This document shows positions 37,936-46,644 of a stretch of 64,000 bases of DNA, piece by piece; within the stretch, counting starts at the first letter, position 1; the number at the start of each line of letters is the position of its first letter. The notes below the pieces were generated by a model, which worked only from the letters and a program-made list of their open reading frames with translations, ran no database searches and had not been told where the DNA came from. The DNA is from Aquimarina sp. ERC-38 (GTDB lineage: Bacteria > Bacteroidota > Bacteroidia > Flavobacteriales > Flavobacteriaceae). Position numbers and translations under genes: made by a program. The DNA is taken from positions 3,453,501 to 3,517,500 of the forward strand of contig NZ_CP098511.1 in NCBI RefSeq assembly GCF_026222555.1, written 5' to 3'.

Positions 37936-38778
37936 TTATTTAGCCCCCCATTCTGAAAGAGAATCTTTATTTAACTTTACATAATCGCTATTACCTGCTT
38001 GCTCAGCAAGTTCCATAGAGGTTTTAGCCGCTTGTATAGCTCCTTTTTTATCTTTTAAATCCGCTAAGATTAAAGAATGTTGTCGGTGTATCCAGAAAGC
38101 TGGTTTCTCAGACTTTGCAATAGCCTTTTCAATACTTTCCTTAGCTTTTTCTAGTTCACCTGTTTCTCGGTAGAAAGAAGCTACCTGATAGTAGTTACTT
38201 GCAGAAGGCCCGTTCATTACCATATCAATATTTTTCATGGCCATATCTTTAGTAGGTACCTCAATTTTAACCGGTACTTCTGTACTTTCCCAAATAATAT
38301 TTAATAGGGTACTGTCCATCTTTAAATCACTAAACGCCATGGTAAAAGTTTCCATAGTATCCGGAAAAGCAATAGGTTTTACCGTAATTTTAGCAGCTAC
38401 CTCAGATTCTTTCCACTCTTTTGGGTTTCCCCAATTGTTAGTATCCTTGTACAAATATACTTCCCAGGAATCTTTACCTGGCTTTGTATATAGCGCATAA
38501 GAACCTGCTTTTACTTCTTTACCTTCTACTTTTGCATCCGTACTAAAAGTGATGATGGTGTTTTTATTAGCACCTGTTCTCCATATTTTATCAAAAGGAA
38601 CCAGATTACCAAAAATTTTACGACCTTTCATACTAGGCCTAGAAAATTCCAATGTGATATTGGACAGTCCGACTTCCTGTTCAATTTTTGCCATAGGACT
38701 TGGTTGTGGCATTTTTAACTGGGCCTGAGTCGCAAAAGTCCCTAGGATAAAGGTGAATAGTAATAATACGTTTTTCAT
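37936..38778 (-). CDS. DUF2911 protein with TPR-like C-terminus
   Basis: 280 aa from the ATG at 38778, chosen because the signal peptide (MKNVLLLFTFILGTFATQAQ) starts there; an earlier ATG at 38805 is in frame. The DUF2911 domain (about 22-165) is common in Bacteroidota exported proteins; residues about 185-275 form TPR-like helices (EKAKESIEKAIAKSE). Function unknown. Confidence 0.8.
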   Translation of the reverse strand: MKNVLLLFTFILGTFATQAQLKMPQPSPMAKIEQEVGLSNITLEFSRPSMKGRKIFGNLVPFDKIWRTGANKNTIITFSTDAKVEGKEVKAGSYALYTKPGKDSWEVYLYKDTNNWGNPKEWKESEVAAKITVKPIAFPDTMETFTMAFSDLKMDSTLLNIIWESTEVPVKIEVPTKDMAMKNIDMVMNGPSASNYYQVASFYRETGELEKAKESIEKAIAKSEKPAFWIHRQHSLILADLKDKKGAIQAAKTSMELAEQAGNSDYVKLNKDSLSEWGAK

Positions 38779-38884
38779 TATGATTCGTTTAGATTTATGC
38801 TCCAAAATAATAAGTAAGAATTGTCTTTACAGTTAACAAAAGCTTAAAAAAAGGAATAGTATATTTGCCGAAGTTTTATAACCG

Positions 38885-39547
38885 ATGAAAAGAAAATTAT
38901 TTGCCGAATTTTTGGGAACATTTTCACTTATCTTTTGTGGTACGGGGGCTATGACTATTAACGAAGTTACTTCTGGTGACGTTACACACGTAGGAATTGG
39001 TATTACCTGGGGTTTAATTGTGATGGCGTTAATTTATGCCCTGGGAGATATTTCGGGAGCTCATTTTAACCCTGCTGTCACGGTTGCTTTTGCGTATGCA
39101 AAAAAATTTAGTTGGAAAGAAGTTCCCGGATATATTATCATACAAGTAGCTGGAGCTGTAACGGCCAGTGCTATTTTATGGTTTTTATTTCCGGATAGTC
39201 AATTTTTAGGAGGTACTTTACCTACGATAACACCTTATAAGGCTTTTATTTTAGAATTGTTACTTACCTTTTTTTTAATGTTGGTAATCATCAATGTTTC
39301 TACGGGTTCTAAAGAAGTCGGAACTATGGCCGGAATTGCTATAGGAGGAGTTGTCCTATTAGAAGCCTTGTTTGCCGGACCCGTTACAAATGCATCGATG
39401 AATCCCGCAAGATCCCTGGCTCCGGCGCTGTTTTCAGGTCAATTACAACATCAGTGGTTATACCTTACCGCCCCTTTTATCGGAGCTATTATGGCTGTGC
39501 TTTGTTGTAAATATCTAAAAAGTAATAATTGCTGCGATAATTGTTAA
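38885..39547 (+). CDS. Aquaporin (MIP family)
   Basis: 220 aa, six membrane spans with the two NPA half-helices (HFNPAVTVAF and SMNPARSLAP). Forms a water or small-solute channel in the inner membrane; the AqpZ-versus-GlpF choice needs the selectivity-filter residues to be modelled. The C-terminus ends in a Cys-rich CCDNC. Confidence 0.9.
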   Translation: MKRKLFAEFLGTFSLIFCGTGAMTINEVTSGDVTHVGIGITWGLIVMALIYALGDISGAHFNPAVTVAFAYAKKFSWKEVPGYIIIQVAGAVTASAILWFLFPDSQFLGGTLPTITPYKAFILELLLTFFLMLVIINVSTGSKEVGTMAGIAIGGVVLLEALFAGPVTNASMNPARSLAPALFSGQLQHQWLYLTAPFIGAIMAVLCCKYLKSNNCCDNC

Positions 39548-39604
39548 CTAAATTTTTCTGTTAATTTAAGTTAAAATAACTATATTTGTTAATAAATACA
39601 AAAG

Positions 39605-39967
39605 ATGATTGTTGCGGACTTGGATTTTTGTAAACTTCAATTTTATCAAAATTATGTTATTTTAATAATAGCAGAAAGTACCGTAGTCTGTTCAAAAAAA
39701 GCTACACTCATTCGAAAAGTATTAACAGATCATTTTAAAACTGAGCCCTTTATTATGATTAATTACAAGAAAAACAAGCATAGTATTTTGCCGGAAGTTT
39801 ATAAAAAAGGCCAATTAAAAAATATGAAAGGCCTGGCAATAGTTTCAAATTGTGAGAAAGAAAGAGAACAAGCATTGTTAGACCAACAGCATTTTCATAA
39901 ATCTTTTACCTTTTTCCAGGATATTAAAGCTGCTAAATCCTGGGCTTCTTCCTATTTTTGGTCATAA
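39605..39967 (+). CDS. Hypothetical protein, 120 aa
   Basis: Alternating beta/alpha pattern without signal peptide (LIIAESTVVCSKKATL, LAIVSNCEKEREQALLD, FFQDIKAAKSWASSYF). The C-terminal pattern recalls small STAS/SpoIIAA-like Bacteroidota proteins, but I cannot assign it firmly. It follows the aquaporin by 57 bp on the same strand. Confidence 0.5.
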   Translation: MIVADLDFCKLQFYQNYVILIIAESTVVCSKKATLIRKVLTDHFKTEPFIMINYKKNKHSILPEVYKKGQLKNMKGLAIVSNCEKEREQALLDQQHFHKSFTFFQDIKAAKSWASSYFWS

Positions 39968-40068
39968 ATTCTTTATTCACCTTTATTCTACTATGTTCAT
40001 TTGTGTTCGATTACAATAATTAAAAGTTTACAAAGCATAGTAAAATGTTGATTTTCGATACTATAATA

Positions 40069-40150
40069 CTTAGTCTTGATTTTTGTTTATTGAATCGACA
40101 GCAAACTACCTCGCTGTAGGCGGGTTTTGAATCCTTACCGGACACTATTA
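40069..40150. repeat. Dispersed repeat A, copy 2
   Basis: Starts TTAGTCTTGAT and ends TTACCGGACACTATTAA. Same orientation as 61417-61498, opposite to 2534-2613 and 51897-51957. It sits in a 320-bp gap with no gene. The adjoining AAAAGTTTACAAAG stretch (about 40021-40035) recurs near 50084, so the family may extend beyond the marked ends. Confidence 0.7.
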
Positions 40151-40287
40151 ATTGTATACATGTAATTTATCCTTATCAATTATTTAATATTGATTTAACG
40201 ATATGGAAATTAAATTATTTTTTGTTTAACAGATTCTATATTAACAATAAACAAAAGCTTTGTATTTTTATGGTCAATTCTTATTCT

Positions 40288-40809
40288 ATGAAAATTTATA
40301 CGTTACATACGAAGCAAAAATTGCCTATTACGGTTCAGGAAGCATGGAATTTCTTTTCGGATCCTCATAATTTAAAAATGATTACTCCAGAAGAAATGGG
40401 TTTTACGATACTTTCGGGTGCGGATAAAGAGATGTACGGAGGGCAACTTATTAAGTATACGGTTTCTCCAATCGCAAATATAAAGGTAAAATGGGTCACT
40501 AAAATTATACATGTAGAACCCCTTAAATACTTTGTTGATGAACAATTATATGGGCCTTATGCGCTATGGCATCATAAACATTTTATTCATCCTATACCCG
40601 GTGGGGTTTTAATGGAAGATATTATTGATTATAAAGTTCCTTTTGGGATCCTGGGGCAATTAGTGCATCCACTGTTAGTAAAACCAAAACTTGACGATAT
40701 TTTTGATTATAGAAAAAAAGCTTTGATTGATCTTTTTGGAGTATTTAGTCCACCAGTTCAAAATATCAAGGATAAAGAAGCGGTAGATAAATACGAGATT
40801 TTAAATTAA
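40288..40809 (+). CDS. SRPBCC-family ligand-binding protein
   Basis: 173 aa from the ATG at 40288; in-frame starts upstream (40222 TTG, 40270 ATG) add residues that do not look like part of the domain. START/Bet-v1-like helix-grip fold (LPITVQEAWNFFSDPHNLKM at the start, HKHFIHPIPGGVLMEDIIDY in the middle). It opens a three-gene operon with an SDR and a photolyase, a combination seen in other Bacteroidota. Ligand unknown; a photoprotective role is inferred from context. Confidence 0.75.
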   Translation: MKIYTLHTKQKLPITVQEAWNFFSDPHNLKMITPEEMGFTILSGADKEMYGGQLIKYTVSPIANIKVKWVTKIIHVEPLKYFVDEQLYGPYALWHHKHFIHPIPGGVLMEDIIDYKVPFGILGQLVHPLLVKPKLDDIFDYRKKALIDLFGVFSPPVQNIKDKEAVDKYEILN

Positions 40810-40818
40810 GCATACATA

Positions 40819-41514
40819 ATGAACAACATTTTACTTGTAGGAGGTAGCCATGGTATCGGACTTGAAATTGCAAAAAGATTACAGAATGATTATAAATTAT
40901 ATATAGCAGCAAGAACAGATGACAATCTGGATGCCTTATCCTGTGATTATATAAAGTTTGATGCTACGGCAGATTCGCTTGATACTTCGCTATTACCTGA
41001 ACGCTTAGATGGATTTATTTACTGTCCTGGGACTATCAATCTAAAACCTTTCCCAATGTTAAGCGCTCAGACTTTTGAAGAAGATATGAAACTTAATTTT
41101 TTTGGAATTGTTGAAGTACTTCATACTATTTTACCTTTATTAAAAAAGTCCGAACAAGCCAGTATTTTATTTTTTAGTACGGTAGCCGTAAAAGTAGGTA
41201 TGCCTTTTCATAGTAGTGTAGCTGCTGCAAAGGGAGCTATTGAAGGTTTTGCCAAAGCACTTGCCGCCGAATTCGCCCCTAAAGTGCGGGTGAATGTAAT
41301 TGCGCCTTCCTTAACAGATACACCTCTTGCTAAAAGATTATTAGGTAATGAAAAGAAGAAAGAAAAAATGAACGAAAGACATCCTTTAAAAAGGGTGGGT
41401 GAAAGTGAAGATATTGCCAACTTAGCCGAATTTCTTATTAGCGAAAAAAGTGGTTGGATGACCGGGCAAATCCTTGGTCTGGATGGGGGAATGTCGACCC
41501 TTAATGTGAACTAG
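40819..41514 (+). CDS. SDR-family protein lacking the catalytic tyrosine
   Basis: 231 aa. Cofactor motif VGGSHGIG (7-14) is present, but the YxxxK active site reads VAAAK (V134, K138), so the usual catalytic Tyr is replaced. It ends 2 bp before the photolyase gene. It may be a non-canonical reductase or a binding protein. Confidence 0.8.
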   Translation: MNNILLVGGSHGIGLEIAKRLQNDYKLYIAARTDDNLDALSCDYIKFDATADSLDTSLLPERLDGFIYCPGTINLKPFPMLSAQTFEEDMKLNFFGIVEVLHTILPLLKKSEQASILFFSTVAVKVGMPFHSSVAAAKGAIEGFAKALAAEFAPKVRVNVIAPSLTDTPLAKRLLGNEKKKEKMNERHPLKRVGESEDIANLAEFLISEKSGWMTGQILGLDGGMSTLNVN

Positions 41515-41516
41515 TA

Positions 41517-42827
41517 ATGGGAAAAAATAAAGTTTCTATTTTTTGGTTCCGTAGAGATTTACGTTTAGAGGACAATATTGGTTTTTTCCACGCTTTAAAA
41601 GAAGGTAATCCGGTTATCCCTATATTTATATTTGATAAAAATATTTTAGATAAATTACCTGAAGATGACGCCCGGATTACTTTTATCTTTGAAACCTTAC
41701 AGACGATGAGGTCTGAGTTACAGAAAAAGTATAAAAGCTCATTGGCACTCTATTACGGTACTCCCGAATCTGTATTTAAAGAGTTAATTAAAGAGTTTGA
41801 TATTACTACCGTATATACCAATCGCGATTACGAACCGTATGCAAAGGAGCGTGATCAAAACATTACGGATATACTACAAGAAAAAAGGATTGACTTTAAA
41901 ACTTTTAAAGATCAGGTAATTTTTGAAAAAGATGAAGTAGTTAAAGCCGACGGAAAGCCTTATGTAGTCTACACTCCTTATAAAAATAAATGGAAAGAAC
42001 AGTTTAGCATCGATAAGTTGAAGATATATGATACCAATTCATATTTCGATAATTTGGTAAAACGTACTGATTTACCTAATCTATCTTTAGAAGATATGAA
42101 TTTTACAGCATCTTCACTAAAAGTTCCGGACTATGAAGTAAATTCCGAATTATTAGAAAACTACGAAAAAACACGAAATTATCCGTCAAAAGATCATGGA
42201 ACTTCAAGAATAGGACCTCATTTAAGATTCGGAACCGTAAGCATTCGTAAAATCGTCAAGCAAGCTTATGATGTTAATAATGAAACGTTTTGGTCTGAAT
42301 TAATTTGGCGAGAATTTTTTATGCAAATTTTATGGCACTTTCCGGAAACTACAGACCAAGCCTTTAAATCTAAGTACGATCGCATTGAGTGGCGAAATGA
42401 TGAACAGGAATTTCAAAAATGGAAAAACGGAGAAACCGGTTATCCGCTAGTTGACGCCGGGATGCGTCAATTAAACGCCATAGGATATATGCATAATAGA
42501 GTACGGATGTTAACCGCCAGTTTTTTATGTAAACACCTATTAATTGACTGGCGCTGGGGTGAAGCATATTTTGCGGAAAAGTTATTAGATTATGAACAAT
42601 CATCAAATGTAGGGAACTGGCAGTGGGCCTCAGGATCGGGAGTGGATGCTTCACCGTATTTCCGCATATTTAATCCGACTACTCAAATTATAAAATTTGA
42701 TAAAGACCATAAATATATTAACGAATGGGTGGGTAATTTACAGGAAATAAAGTATCCTGAACCCATGGTTGACCATAAAGAAGCTAGAGAACGCTGTTTA
42801 CAGGTATATAAAGAAGCCGTTGCCTAA
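41517..42827 (+). CDS. phrB: Deoxyribodipyrimidine photolyase (cryptochrome/photolyase family)
   Basis: 436 aa. N-terminal antenna Rossmann domain (about 1-130, FWFRRDLRLEDN) and the FAD-binding helical domain with WREFFMQILWHFP, GYPLVDAGMRQLN, NRVRMLTASFL and DWRWGEAYFA. Repairs UV-induced cyclobutane dimers using light; the motifs fit class I CPD photolyase better than cryptochrome DASH. Last gene of the SRPBCC-SDR-phr operon. Confidence 0.92.
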   Translation: MGKNKVSIFWFRRDLRLEDNIGFFHALKEGNPVIPIFIFDKNILDKLPEDDARITFIFETLQTMRSELQKKYKSSLALYYGTPESVFKELIKEFDITTVYTNRDYEPYAKERDQNITDILQEKRIDFKTFKDQVIFEKDEVVKADGKPYVVYTPYKNKWKEQFSIDKLKIYDTNSYFDNLVKRTDLPNLSLEDMNFTASSLKVPDYEVNSELLENYEKTRNYPSKDHGTSRIGPHLRFGTVSIRKIVKQAYDVNNETFWSELIWREFFMQILWHFPETTDQAFKSKYDRIEWRNDEQEFQKWKNGETGYPLVDAGMRQLNAIGYMHNRVRMLTASFLCKHLLIDWRWGEAYFAEKLLDYEQSSNVGNWQWASGSGVDASPYFRIFNPTTQIIKFDKDHKYINEWVGNLQEIKYPEPMVDHKEARERCLQVYKEAVA

Positions 42828-42950
42828 TTTTTAAAGTTCTATCTATTATTATATTTTGTATTTGTTGATTTTACTGAAAGGTAAAACCTTTTAGCAACTG
42901 AGTAAACTACAAAATAACTTCCTGTAAAAAACCAAGTGGATAAGTCTGAT

Positions 42951-44267
42951 TTATGCTTGTACTCTGGTGATTTTAGCACCTATAGCTCGTAAGCGTTCAT
43001 CAATATGTTCGTATCCCCTATCGATTTGTTCGATATTCTGAATCGTAGAAGTACCTTTTGCACTGAGAGCCGCAATTAATAACGAAATACCTGCCCTGAT
43101 ATCAGGAGATACCATGGTGGTTGCTTTTAAAGTAGACTTAAAATCATGACCGATAATAGTAGCTCGATGGGGATCACATAAAATGATTTTGGCGCCCATA
43201 TCAATAAGTTTATCGACAAAAAATAAACGGCTTTCAAACATTTTTTGATGTACCATAACCTCTCCCCTTGCCTGTGTTGCTACTACCAGTACAATACTTA
43301 ATAAATCCGGAGTAAACCCGGGCCAGGGAGCATCTGCAATGGTCATAAAAGATCCATCAATATAACTTTCAATCTGATACCCATCCGTATGTGGTGGAAT
43401 GTAAATATCATCTCCTCTTTTTTCAAGGGTAATACCTAGTTTTTTGAAAGTGTTAGGGATCTGACCTAGGTTTTCCCAACTTACACCTTTAATGGTAATT
43501 TCACTTTTAGTCATTGCCGCTAACCCAATCCAGGAACCGATCTCAATCATATCCGGTAAAATCCGATGGTTACAACCACCTAAACTCTTTACACCTTCAA
43601 TACTCAATAGATTGGAACCAATACCTTCAATTCTAGCTCCCATTGAGTTTAACATCTTACATAGTTGTTGTAAGTAAGGTTCGCAGGCAGCGTTATAGAT
43701 AGTAGTAGTACCTTTGGCTAAAGAAGCAGCCATGACAATATTAGCTGTTCCGGTCACTGAGGCTTCGTCTAGCAACATATAAGTTCCCTGTAAGCCGTTA
43801 GGAGCTTCCACACCATAAAAACGCTCTTCTTTATTATATCGAAAAGAAGCTCCAAGATTAATAAAACCTTCAAAATGCGTATCTAATCTCCTTCTACCAA
43901 TTTTATCTCCTCCGGGACGCGGAATATACCCTTTACCAAACCTACCTAATAATGGACCTACAATCATTATTGACCCTCTTAGTCCGCTTCCTTCTTTTTT
44001 AAATTGTTCACTTTCCAGATACTCCAGGTTCAATTCGTTACTTTGAAATGTATACGTTCCCTTTGATACTTTTTCAACCTTAACCCCCAGGTTTTTTAAA
44101 ATTTGAATAAGTTTATTTACATCTCTTATATCCGGAATATTAGAAATAGTAATTATTTCAGGAGTAAGTAATACGGCACATAAGATCTGAAGTGCTTCGT
44201 TTTTTGCACCTTGCGGAGTAATTGCTCCTTTTAAAGCATGTCCGCCTTCAATTTGAAAAGTATCCAT
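42951..44267 (-). CDS. murA: UDP-N-acetylglucosamine 1-carboxyvinyltransferase
   Basis: 438 aa. Catalyses the first committed step of peptidoglycan synthesis. The K22-N23 pair (AKNEAL) is present. The active-site loop reads RPGGDKIGRRRLD: the residue equivalent to E. coli Cys115 is Asp (D121). Cys-to-Asp MurA enzymes are known to be insensitive to fosfomycin. It starts 21 bp after the DUF4290 gene and is probably co-transcribed with it. Confidence 0.95.
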   Translation of the reverse strand: MDTFQIEGGHALKGAITPQGAKNEALQILCAVLLTPEIITISNIPDIRDVNKLIQILKNLGVKVEKVSKGTYTFQSNELNLEYLESEQFKKEGSGLRGSIMIVGPLLGRFGKGYIPRPGGDKIGRRRLDTHFEGFINLGASFRYNKEERFYGVEAPNGLQGTYMLLDEASVTGTANIVMAASLAKGTTTIYNAACEPYLQQLCKMLNSMGARIEGIGSNLLSIEGVKSLGGCNHRILPDMIEIGSWIGLAAMTKSEITIKGVSWENLGQIPNTFKKLGITLEKRGDDIYIPPHTDGYQIESYIDGSFMTIADAPWPGFTPDLLSIVLVVATQARGEVMVHQKMFESRLFFVDKLIDMGAKIILCDPHRATIIGHDFKSTLKATTMVSPDIRAGISLLIAALSAKGTSTIQNIEQIDRGYEHIDERLRAIGAKITRVQA

Positions 44268-44288
44268 AAAAAAGGGAGGTAAGGAAGA

Positions 44289-44933
44289 TTAATATCTTTT
44301 TTTATTTCTAGGCTTATAATTCTTCTTATTGTTATTATTACTGGTACTTTTCTTCTTTTTACCTTTTAATAAATCATTAGATGAGCTTAACTCCTCATTA
44401 CTATCCTTCAGGTTCAGTTTTCCGTCACTTAATTCATATAAATGATTAAAAATAACCCGATCATCAACCGTATCCTTATTCCAGTTAAGGTAGCACTTTT
44501 TCATATGGTTAGCAATGGTAAGTACTAAAGCACTCTTCATATCACCGTCTTCCCAACTGTTAGCAACATCAATCATTCTTTTAATATTGTTCCCGTAAAA
44601 ACGGTATTTAGGAAAATTCTGCGGATAATTTAAAGGTTCGGGACGTTCTTGTAATTTTTCTTTAGTTAAGATAGGATAAGGGGCATCAACGTCTAATTTA
44701 AAATCACTGATAATAAAGAGTTGATCCCATAATTTATGCTGAAAATCCGGTACATCCCGTAAATGAGGTTGTAAATTTCCCATTACTGAGATAATAGCCT
44801 TAGCTACCTTATTACGTTCTTCTTTATTTTCAATGGCAATTGCAGAATCAATCATTTTTTGCAAATGCCGACCGTATTCAGGAATTATTAACTTCACACG
44901 ATCCGTATTATATTCTAAACTTTCAATATTCAT
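44289..44933 (-). CDS. DUF4290-family protein
   Basis: 214 aa. Residues about 1-170 form the helical DUF4290 domain typical of Bacteroidota (LEYNTDRVKLIIPEYGRHLQ); the last 30 residues are a Lys/Asn-rich basic tail. Cytoplasmic. Its conserved linkage to murA here suggests a housekeeping envelope role, but the function is unknown. Confidence 0.85.
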   Translation of the reverse strand: MNIESLEYNTDRVKLIIPEYGRHLQKMIDSAIAIENKEERNKVAKAIISVMGNLQPHLRDVPDFQHKLWDQLFIISDFKLDVDAPYPILTKEKLQERPEPLNYPQNFPKYRFYGNNIKRMIDVANSWEDGDMKSALVLTIANHMKKCYLNWNKDTVDDRVIFNHLYELSDGKLNLKDSNEELSSSNDLLKGKKKKSTSNNNNKKNYKPRNKKRY

Positions 44934-45233
44934 ATATCTTATCTGAAAATAGCCATCCGAAATAGTTTATTTTAAAACTTAAAAGCGATGTATTAGTAGT
45001 ACATTTCAATTCGGAATCTATATATTTTATTAGTATTGGTTATTAGGTTGTATGTTTATTAAAGAACTTTTTAATAGTCCGTAGGCATATAATTAATATA
45101 CCAGTAAACTTCAATTATTTTGATAGTCCTAATTTTAATAGAATAAATTACTCTATTTATTTTGCAAATTAACAAATTTATTAAAAGGAACTATGGTCTT
45201 AATACTATTATTTTAATACTCGCCAAAGAATGG
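44934..45233. other. Intergenic, no gene seen
   Basis: AT-rich 300 bp between two minus-strand genes. No ORF, RNA or repeat recognised. Confidence 0.35.
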
Positions 45234-45527
45234 CTATAATGAGATTACCCCCTCCACTTTGTCAGCTACTTCTTTATATTTTGAAATTACCTTATCCGGA
45301 TTTTCCATTCTTACTTTTATGGAAACACTGGTGTATTTTCCATTTTTAGATTTTTTAGTGGTTATTACAGCACCAAGATTATCAAAGATAGATTCAACCT
45401 TTGCTATCTTATCATCCTTACTTGGTACAATAAACTTATAGAGGTAAAGTGAGGGCCACTCGGAAGTTTCTTCTAATTGTGATCTTAATTTTTTATAAAA
45501 CGCTTCGGTTTTATCAGCATCATCCAT
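45234..45527 (-). CDS. DUF493-family protein (YbeD-like)
   Basis: 97 aa. ACT-like ferredoxin fold (YLYKFIVPSKDDKIAKVESI; TSVSIKVRMENPDKVISKYK). I chose the ATG at 45527: the alternative TTG at 45542 is the last part of a perfect promoter box TATCTTTG. The transcript would then be nearly leaderless. Function unknown; family members are small regulatory-type proteins. Confidence 0.85.
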   Translation of the reverse strand: MDDADKTEAFYKKLRSQLEETSEWPSLYLYKFIVPSKDDKIAKVESIFDNLGAVITTKKSKNGKYTSVSIKVRMENPDKVISKYKEVADKVEGVISL

Positions 45528-45539
45528 AAATTTTTTATG

Positions 45540-45547
45540 CAAAGATA
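45540..45547 (-). promoter_or_regulatory. -7 promoter box of the DUF493 gene
   Basis: TATCTTTG on the minus strand, perfect TAnnTTTG, 12 nt before the ATG; it excludes the upstream TTG start. Confidence 0.55.
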
Positions 45548-46098
45548 CGCTTATTAACTAAATTCAGTATTGTAAAACTTAAATAGCTGTTAACTAAAAC
45601 TTACTTATAATCAATACAACATTAATGATTTCTTGACCTGTAGCATCATTGAAAATTATTAAAATATAATCTAAAGAAATTTATTCTGAAGTGATTTAAA
45701 CTTTTCTGATTGAAGCGAAAAATAGGTATTTTTTGCTTAATTAAAATCATTTTTCAGTTGCATAGCCGTAGCTTCGGAACTTAAAAATGATAAAAAGTAA
45801 GTGAAAAAGCATGTCCTAAATTCAGTTTGGGAAACATTTTGCAGCCAATTAAGGAAAGTTTAAACAACTTCTCTATAAAAAAGTTACGGTACGTAAATTT
45901 GTAGTATACTTTTCTACTTAAAATTAAGGATATAGAAAGATTATTGGGTTTCAACTGCGTCTTACGATAATTTTTTAATGAGATGCTATGTTATCTGTAA
46001 AATTTTGGATTTCTTAATTAAAATTTTATACTATTTGACAGATATATTCTATTTTTACGAACCTTTAGAAGAAGTTGATTTAAAGAATTTTATAGATT
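45548..46098. other. Intergenic, mostly unexplained
   Basis: 550 bp, AT-rich, divergent. An imperfect hairpin (TCATTTTT ... AAAAATGA, about 45750-45790) encloses GTAGCTTCGGAAC. No ORF or repeat family recognised. TATTTTTA about 46050 could be a weak -7 box for the NTPase operon. Confidence 0.35.
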
Positions 46099-46644
46099 TT
46101 GAGCGTACGTAAAGTAGTGATAACCGGTGGTCCTTCAACGGGTAAAACAAGTATAATAGAACATTTGGAAGCAGATAACTCCGTTTGTTTACATGAGGTG
46201 TCCCGCAAAATTACTTTAGAAGCACAACGTAAAGGAGTTACACAACTATTTCTGAAAGACCCAAGTCTATTCAGTAAAAAATTATTAGAAGGTAGAATCG
46301 CTCAATTTAAAGAAGCCGAAGCATGTGAGACTTCTCCGGTGTATATTGATCGTGGTATTCCGGATATTATAGGATACCTGGATTATGCACATCAAAAAAT
46401 AGAGGAGCCTTTTAAACAAGCAGCCGAAAACTACCGTTACGAACAGGTTTTTATTCTTCCGCCGTGGCAAAAGATTCATATTACGGACAACGAAAGATAT
46501 GAAAATTATGAGCAGGCAAGTGATATCTATCAGTATGTACTGGGGGCTTATAACTTATATGGTTATCACTGTATACAAGTACCTTTTGGCACCGTAGAAG
46601 AACGGTGTAAATTCATTAAACAATATGTCGGTATCACCGTATGA
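46099..46644 (+). CDS. P-loop NTPase (AAA_28/NadR-like)
   Basis: 181 aa. Walker A GGPSTGKTS at residues 10-18, then an ADK/NadR-like kinase layout (SPVYIDRGIPDIIGYLDY). Start codon is TTG at 46099; no ATG lies near the domain start. The ORF overlaps recQ by 4 bp (ATGA), and recQ overlaps fmt by 4 bp, giving a tightly coupled three-gene operon. The substrate is unknown. Confidence 0.8.
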   Translation: MSVRKVVITGGPSTGKTSIIEHLEADNSVCLHEVSRKITLEAQRKGVTQLFLKDPSLFSKKLLEGRIAQFKEAEACETSPVYIDRGIPDIIGYLDYAHQKIEEPFKQAAENYRYEQVFILPPWQKIHITDNERYENYEQASDIYQYVLGAYNLYGYHCIQVPFGTVEERCKFIKQYVGITV

